Positions 50,244 to 54,355 of a stretch of 54,355 nt of DNA are shown in pieces (position 1 is the first letter of the stretch; each line of letters begins with the position of its first letter). The DNA is from Pseudomonas sp. PIC25 (GTDB taxonomy: Bacteria; Pseudomonadota; Gammaproteobacteria; Pseudomonadales; Pseudomonadaceae). The DNA lies in the NCBI RefSeq assembly GCF_002286785.1, contig NZ_MUJY01000066.1, positions 1 through 54,355 of the forward strand, in the 5' to 3' direction. The translations under genes were made by a program, and so were the position numbers. A model generated the notes under the pieces. That model did no database searches. It saw only the letters and a list, made by a program, of their open reading frames with translations, and was not told the origin of the DNA.

Positions 50244-50277
50244 CGGCCGCTGCCCTTGCAGCGGCCGTTGTGTTTTC
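50244..50277 (+). terminator. Rho-independent-like terminator between bamB and der
   Basis: CGGCCGCTGC/GCAGCGGCCG (10 bp, loop CCTT) followed by TTGTGTTTT. Together with the preceding hairpin it probably ends or attenuates the rlmN-bamB transcript before der. Confidence 0.7.
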
Positions 50278-50300
50278 TGAAATAAGCAGGTGAGAGCCTT

Positions 50301-51779
50301 ATGGTTCCCGTAATCGCCCTGGTGGGCCGCCCGAACGTCGGCAAGTCGACACTGTTCAACCGTCTGACCAAGACCCGCGATGCCATCGTCGGCGATCTCT
50401 CCGGCCTGACCCGCGACCGCCAGTACGGCGAGGCGCGCTGGCAGGGGCGCACCTTCATCGTCATCGATACCGGTGGTATTTCCGGCGACGAAGAGGGCAT
50501 CGACGCGAAGATGGCCGAGCAGTCTCTGCAAGCCATCGAGGAAGCCGATGCAGTGCTGTTCCTGGTGGACGCCCGCGCCGGCCTTTCCGCCGCCGACCAA
50601 ATGATCGGCGAGCATCTGCGCCGCAAGAACAAGCGCACCTTCCTGGTGGCGAACAAGGTCGACAACGTCGATCCGGATATCGCCCGGGCCGAGTTCAGTC
50701 CACTGGCACTCGGCGACGCCTTGCCGATCGCCGCGGCCCATGGGCGAGGCATCAGCGCTCTGTTGCAGGCGGCCCTTGGTGAGTTCCCCAAGGATGCCGA
50801 TGCCGAGGCGATCGAAGAGGCTGCGGCTGAGGATGTCGCGGAAGGCGAGGAAGCCAAGCGCATTCCTGGCCCGAGCGAGAAGGACGGTATCAAGATCGCC
50901 ATCATCGGTCGGCCCAACGTCGGCAAGTCCACGCTGGTCAACCGCATGCTCGGCGAGGAGCGGGTGATCGTCTACGACCAGGCCGGTACGACCCGCGATA
51001 GCATCTACATTCCCTTCGAGCGCGACGAGGAGAAGTACACGCTGATCGATACCGCCGGCGTGCGCCGTCGCGGCAAGATCTTCGAGGCCGTGGAAAAGTT
51101 CTCGGTGGTGAAGACACTCCAGGCCATCCAGGATGCCAACGTGGTGGTCTTCGTCATGGATGCCCGTGAAGGCGTGGTCGAGCATGACCTCAACCTGCTC
51201 GGCTTCGTCCTGGAGACCGGCCGGGCGCTGGTCATTGCGCTCAATAAGTGGGATGGCATGGAGCCCGGCCAGCGCGACTATGTGAAGACCGAACTGGAGC
51301 GCCGGCTGTTCTTCGTCGATTTTGCCGACATACACTTCATCTCGGCCTTGCATGGCACGGGTGTCGGGCATCTGTACAAGTCGGTGCAGGCTGCGTTCAA
51401 GTCGGCGATTACCCGCTGGCCCACCAGCCGCCTGACTCAGATTCTCGAGGATGCGGTGCAGGAGCACCAGCCGCCGCTGGTCAACGGTCGGCGCATCAAG
51501 CTGCGCTATGCCCACCTGGGTGGTGCCAACCCGCCGCTGATCGTGATTCACGGCAATCAGGTCGAGGCCGTACCGAAGTCCTATACGCGCTACTTGGAAA
51601 ATACCTATCGGCGGGTTCTCCGGTTGGTCGGCACGCCGATTCGCATCGAATACAAGGGCGGTGAAAACCCCTACGAGGGCAAGAAGAATACCCTCACCGA
51701 CCGCCAGGTGAACAAGAAGCGCCGGCTGATGAGCCACCACAAGAAACAAGAGAAGAAGCGCAAGGACAAGAGGAAATAG
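50301..51779 (+). CDS. der: Ribosome-associated GTPase Der (EngA)
   Basis: A 492-residue GTPase with two G domains: the first with [16 protein letters not shown] and NKVD; the second with [12 protein letters not shown] (about residue 200), DTAG and NKWD; then a KH-like domain and a very basic tail ([21 protein letters not shown] in part). It is essential for 50S ribosome assembly. Bases AGCAGGTGAG precede the ATG. Confidence 0.97.
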   Translation: MVPVIALVGRPNVGKSTLFNRLTKTRDAIVGDLSGLTRDRQYGEARWQGRTFIVIDTGGISGDEEGIDAKMAEQSLQAIEEADAVLFLVDARAGLSAADQMIGEHLRRKNKRTFLVANKVDNVDPDIARAEFSPLALGDALPIAAAHGRGISALLQAALGEFPKDADAEAIEEAAAEDVAEGEEAKRIPGPSEKDGIKIAIIGRPNVGKSTLVNRMLGEERVIVYDQAGTTRDSIYIPFERDEEKYTLIDTAGVRRRGKIFEAVEKFSVVKTLQAIQDANVVVFVMDAREGVVEHDLNLLGFVLETGRALVIALNKWDGMEPGQRDYVKTELERRLFFVDFADIHFISALHGTGVGHLYKSVQAAFKSAITRWPTSRLTQILEDAVQEHQPPLVNGRRIKLRYAHLGGANPPLIVIHGNQVEAVPKSYTRYLENTYRRVLRLVGTPIRIEYKGGENPYEGKKNTLTDRQVNKKRRLMSHHKKQEKKRKDKRK

Positions 51780-51856
51780 CGGCGGGCGGTCTTCAGGCGG
51801 CAGGCGCCAGGGGATAAGCTTGTCGCCCCGACTCAGCCCGCTGCCTGTTGAAGCCC

Positions 51857-53005
51857 ATGATCGAAAGCAAATTGCCGAACGTCGGCACCACCATCTTTAC
51901 CCGGATGTCCCAGCTTGCTGCGGAAACCGGCGCGCTGAACCTGTCCCAGGGTTTTCCCGATTTCGATGGCCCTGCCGCCTTGCGCGAGGCGGTCGGCCGC
52001 CATATCGCCGCAGGCCATAACCAGTACGCGCCGATGACCGGGCTGCCGGCCTTGCGCGAGCAGGTCGCGGCAAAGATCGCGATCTGCTACGGCCAGACGG
52101 TCAGCGCCGACAGTGAAATCACCATCACTCCCGGCGCGACCCAGGCGATTTTCTGCGCTATCCAGGCAGTGATCCGCCCTGGCGACCAGGTCATTGTCTT
52201 CGATCCCTGCTATGACAGCTACGAGCCCTCGGTGGAGCTGGCCGGCGGTCGCTGCGTGCATGTTCCGCTGGCATTGCCGACGTTCGAGATCGACTGGCAG
52301 CGTTTCAGCGATGCGCTCAGTCCGCGCACGCGCATGGTGATCCTGAACAGCCCGCACAACCCCAGCGGAGCCCTGATTTCCCGCAAGGCGTTGGACCGTC
52401 TGGCCACCCTGATCCGCGACCGCGATATCTATCTGGTCAGCGACGAGGTCTACGAGCACCTGGTGTTCGATGGCCAGCGGCATGCCAGCGTCCTGGCTCA
52501 CGCCGAACTCTACCAACGTGCCTTCGTGGTCAGCTCCTTCGGCAAGACCTACCACGTCACCGGCTGGAAGACCGGTTACGTGGTGGCGCCCCCGGCTCTT
52601 ACCGCCGAGCTGCGCAAGGTGCACCAGTACGTCAGCTTTTGCGGCGTGACGCCGCTGCAGTGGGCGCTGGCCGACTTCATGCTGGAGCACCCCGAGCACA
52701 TCGCTGAGCTGCCGGCGTTCTACCAAAGCAAGCGTGATCTGTTCTGCGACCTGCTGGCCGGCTCGCGTTTCCGCTTCACCCGTGCCGCCGGCACCTATTT
52801 TCAACTGGTCGATTATTCCGAAATACGGCCGGACCTCGACGATCTGGCAATGGCCGAATGGCTGACTCGCGAGCACGGCGTCGCCGCCATCCCGGTATCG
52901 GTGTTCTACCAGACTCCGCCGAAGGACCTGCGCCTGGTGCGTTTCTGCTTTGCCAAGCGTGAGGAAACCCTCGGACAGGCAGCGGAGAAACTATGCGCAA
53001 TCTGA
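51857..53005 (+). CDS. PLP-dependent aminotransferase (YbdL/methionine aminotransferase type)
   Basis: A 382-residue class I/II aminotransferase. Visible are LSQGFPDFDGP, ITPGATQAIFCA, FDPCYDSYEP, NSPHNPSGA, SDEVYEHLVFDG, the PLP lysine Lys230 in SSFGKTYHVTGWK and RFCFAKREE. It resembles E. coli YbdL (methionine aminotransferase) and glutamine-phenylpyruvate types. ATG 51857 gives MIESKLPNVGTTIFTRMS; an upstream TTG at 51848 is less likely. Its 3' end overlaps the omega-amidase gene by 13 bases, so the two act in one pathway. Confidence 0.88.
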   Translation: MIESKLPNVGTTIFTRMSQLAAETGALNLSQGFPDFDGPAALREAVGRHIAAGHNQYAPMTGLPALREQVAAKIAICYGQTVSADSEITITPGATQAIFCAIQAVIRPGDQVIVFDPCYDSYEPSVELAGGRCVHVPLALPTFEIDWQRFSDALSPRTRMVILNSPHNPSGALISRKALDRLATLIRDRDIYLVSDEVYEHLVFDGQRHASVLAHAELYQRAFVVSSFGKTYHVTGWKTGYVVAPPALTAELRKVHQYVSFCGVTPLQWALADFMLEHPEHIAELPAFYQSKRDLFCDLLAGSRFRFTRAAGTYFQLVDYSEIRPDLDDLAMAEWLTREHGVAAIPVSVFYQTPPKDLRLVRFCFAKREETLGQAAEKLCAI

Positions 53006-53784
53006 ACGAGTTGCCCGATCTGAGTCTGGCCCTGGTGCAGACCGATCTGGTCTGGCAGGACCCGGCGGCGAACCGTGCGAAGCTTGAGCTTCTCTTGGAG
53101 CAGGCGCGTGGCGTCGATCTCATCGTGCTGCCGGAGATGTTCAGCACCGGCTTTTCCATGGAGTCCGAGCGGCTCGCCGAGCCGGAGCAGGGGCCGACCA
53201 GCGCCTGGCTCCTGCAACAGGCGGCGCGGCTGAATGCGACGATCACCGGCAGCCTGATTGTCCAGGCCCGCGATGGCAGCCACCGCAATCGCCTGCTCTG
53301 GGCGCGCCCGGATGGCGAGATGCTGCATTACGACAAGCGCCACCTGTTCCGTATGGCCGGGGAGCACAAGCACTACACCGCCGGCGAGCGACAGGTGGAG
53401 ATGGAATGTAACGGCTGGCGAGTGCGTCCGCTGGTCTGCTACGACCTACGCTTCCCGGTCTGGAGTTACGACCCGCACGACACCGACCTGCTGCTCTACA
53501 CCGCCAACTGGCCGGCCGCGCGCCGCCACCACTGGAATCGACTGCTGCCGGCGAGGGCCATCGAGAACCTGTGTTTCGTTGCAGCCGTGAACCGGGTAGG
53601 CACCGACGGCAAGGGCCATCCCTACAGTGGCGACAGCCAAGTGCTGGATTACCAGGGCGAAACCCTGCTGGATGCCGGTGACCGTGACGGCGTATTCAGG
53701 GCCCGCCTGGAGGCTGCTGGACTGACCGCCTACCGGGAACGTTTTCCGGCATATATGGATGCCGATACTTTCGATCTGACCTGA
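52993..53784 (+). CDS. Omega-amidase, nitrilase superfamily (YafV/Nit2 type)
   Basis: A 263-residue carbon-nitrogen hydrolase with the catalytic triad Glu48 (VLPEMFSTGFS), Lys115 (YDKRHLF) and Cys149 (LVCYDLRFPVW). This set and length match YafV/Nit2, which open alpha-ketoglutaramate and alpha-ketosuccinamate to the keto acid and ammonia. Next to a transaminase, removing the ketoglutaramate product would pull glutamine-dependent transamination of 4-methylthio-2-oxobutyrate to methionine forward. The ATG lies inside the aminotransferase gene. Confidence 0.9.
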   Translation: MRNLNELPDLSLALVQTDLVWQDPAANRAKLELLLEQARGVDLIVLPEMFSTGFSMESERLAEPEQGPTSAWLLQQAARLNATITGSLIVQARDGSHRNRLLWARPDGEMLHYDKRHLFRMAGEHKHYTAGERQVEMECNGWRVRPLVCYDLRFPVWSYDPHDTDLLLYTANWPAARRHHWNRLLPARAIENLCFVAAVNRVGTDGKGHPYSGDSQVLDYQGETLLDAGDRDGVFRARLEAAGLTAYRERFPAYMDADTFDLT

Positions 53785-53794
53785 GGAAACGCGC

Positions 53795-54247
53795 ATGGAC
53801 GCAGAGAACCCCTTCCGTACCCCTTCGGCCGACCTGACCGGCACGACGACAACCGATGGCAAGCTCTACAGCCTGGGCGCCGTAGCATTGGGGACATTCT
53901 TCGGCACTCCCATAGCGGGGGCCTACTTCATTGTCCAGAACCTCAAGCAACTGGGACGCTCCGCCGAGATCACCCAGGCTTGGGCGATGGGCGTGGGTGT
54001 CTTTGTTGCTCTGCTGGCGCTCAGCTTTTTCCTGCCGGACTCGATGCCGGCCACACCGATCACGGCTATCCAGGTGGCTGGTATGTACTTCTATGCCAAG
54101 CAGTTGATGGAGAAAGAAGTGAATACCCACCGGGCGGTGGGTGGCTCGTTCTTCTCCAATTGGCGAGCGGTGGGAATTGGCTTGCTCTTCCTGATGGCGT
54201 TGCTGGTGGTCGCCGTGCCGGTGGTCATGCTGCTGATGGAGGGCTGA
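53795..54247 (+). CDS. Membrane protein of unknown function (150 aa)
   Basis: A 150-residue protein with three to four hydrophobic segments (around 28-50 including LGTFFGTPIAGAYFIV; 61-82; 122-148, ending VAVPVVMLLMEG). It starts MDAENPFRTPSADLTGT; GAGGAAAC lies about eight bases before the ATG. I do not recognise a family. It follows the omega-amidase by ten bases, so probably shares its mRNA. Confidence 0.75.
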   Translation: MDAENPFRTPSADLTGTTTTDGKLYSLGAVALGTFFGTPIAGAYFIVQNLKQLGRSAEITQAWAMGVGVFVALLALSFFLPDSMPATPITAIQVAGMYFYAKQLMEKEVNTHRAVGGSFFSNWRAVGIGLLFLMALLVVAVPVVMLLMEG

Positions 54248-54262
54248 GGCAGGCATGAAAAA

Positions 54263-54292
54263 GCCCCGCGCAAAGGCGGTAATGCTGTTCAC
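54263..54292 (-). terminator. Possible weak leftward terminator
   Basis: Read leftward, a short stem CCGC/GCGG with loop CTTTGC is followed by GGCTTTTT. The stem is only four pairs, so it is weak. It would fit the end of a leftward gene stopping at 54293. Confidence 0.3.
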
Positions 54293-54355
54293 TTAAGCGG
54301 AGCAGCCTTCCGATCCACTGGATAGCGGGTCTTCGAAATCTTCACCGTCCTGGGC
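54293..54355 (-). CDS. Possible 3' end of a leftward gene (window edge)
   Basis: Read leftward from the edge, 20 codons (AQDGEDFEDPLSSGSEGCSA) end in TAA at 54295-54293, and a weak hairpin with five T follows. Acidic C-terminal tails like this are common, but the stretch is too short to identify. Confidence 0.3.
   Translation of the reverse strand, partial: AQDGEDFEDPLSSGSEGCSA

Overview
This window is chromosomal DNA from a Pseudomonas species. The GC content is high, the protein sequences are close to those I remember from P. aeruginosa, and the gene order from about 19 kb to the right end (valS-holC-pepA / lptFG / tRNA-Leu / queA-tgt-yajC-secDF / suhB / trmJ-cysE / isc / ndk / rlmN-pilF-rodZ-ispG-hisS-bamB-der) is the conserved order I recall around PA3796-PA3834 of strain PAO1. 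The match is from memory of those families and that gene order, not from a search. The larger P. aeruginosa/citronellolis/nitroreducens group is a reasonable guess. I see no insertion sequence, prophage, CRISPR array or rRNA operon.

Left part (1-19.2 kb, less conserved order): the 5' end of yejK/ndpA (minus, cut by the window edge); a HAD phosphatase; a 0.5-kb non-coding stretch holding a strongly foldable leader with a five-codon mini-ORF, ahead of an unrecognised 82-residue protein; a divergent pair of a YjeH-type amino-acid exporter and an Lrp/AsnC regulator; the SbcCD nuclease genes; a YjdF-like membrane protein; rlmF; nhaD; a small winged-helix protein; a 1656-residue protein combining a C39-type cysteine-peptidase domain with TPR-like repeats; and nhaC. 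The large C39-TPR gene between the two sodium/proton antiporters is the least understood gene here.

Middle part (19.2-36.9 kb): valS, a Pro/Ala-rich unknown protein, holC and pepA read leftward. lptF-lptG (LPS export) read rightward. An RDD membrane protein, a cold-shock protein with a long leader, and tRNA-Leu(CAA) read leftward. queA-tgt (queuosine) and yajC-secD-secF (Sec accessory complex) read rightward and are followed by a glycine-zipper protein. suhB reads leftward and converges on it through a shared terminator. trmJ and cysE follow.

Right part (36.9-54.4 kb, all genes rightward until the edge): a complete isc operon (iscR-iscS-iscU-iscA-hscB-hscA-fdx-iscX) whose promoter is overlapped by an IscR-type operator; ndk; a long housekeeping run of rlmN, pilF, rodZ, ispG, hisS, a YfgM-like protein, bamB and der; then an aminotransferase/omega-amidase pair likely for methionine or glutamine keto-acid metabolism, and an unknown membrane protein. 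The last 63 bases may be the 3' end of a leftward gene.

Many starts in the right part are GTG, and lptF appears to use TTG. I chose these from Shine-Dalgarno spacing and expected family length.
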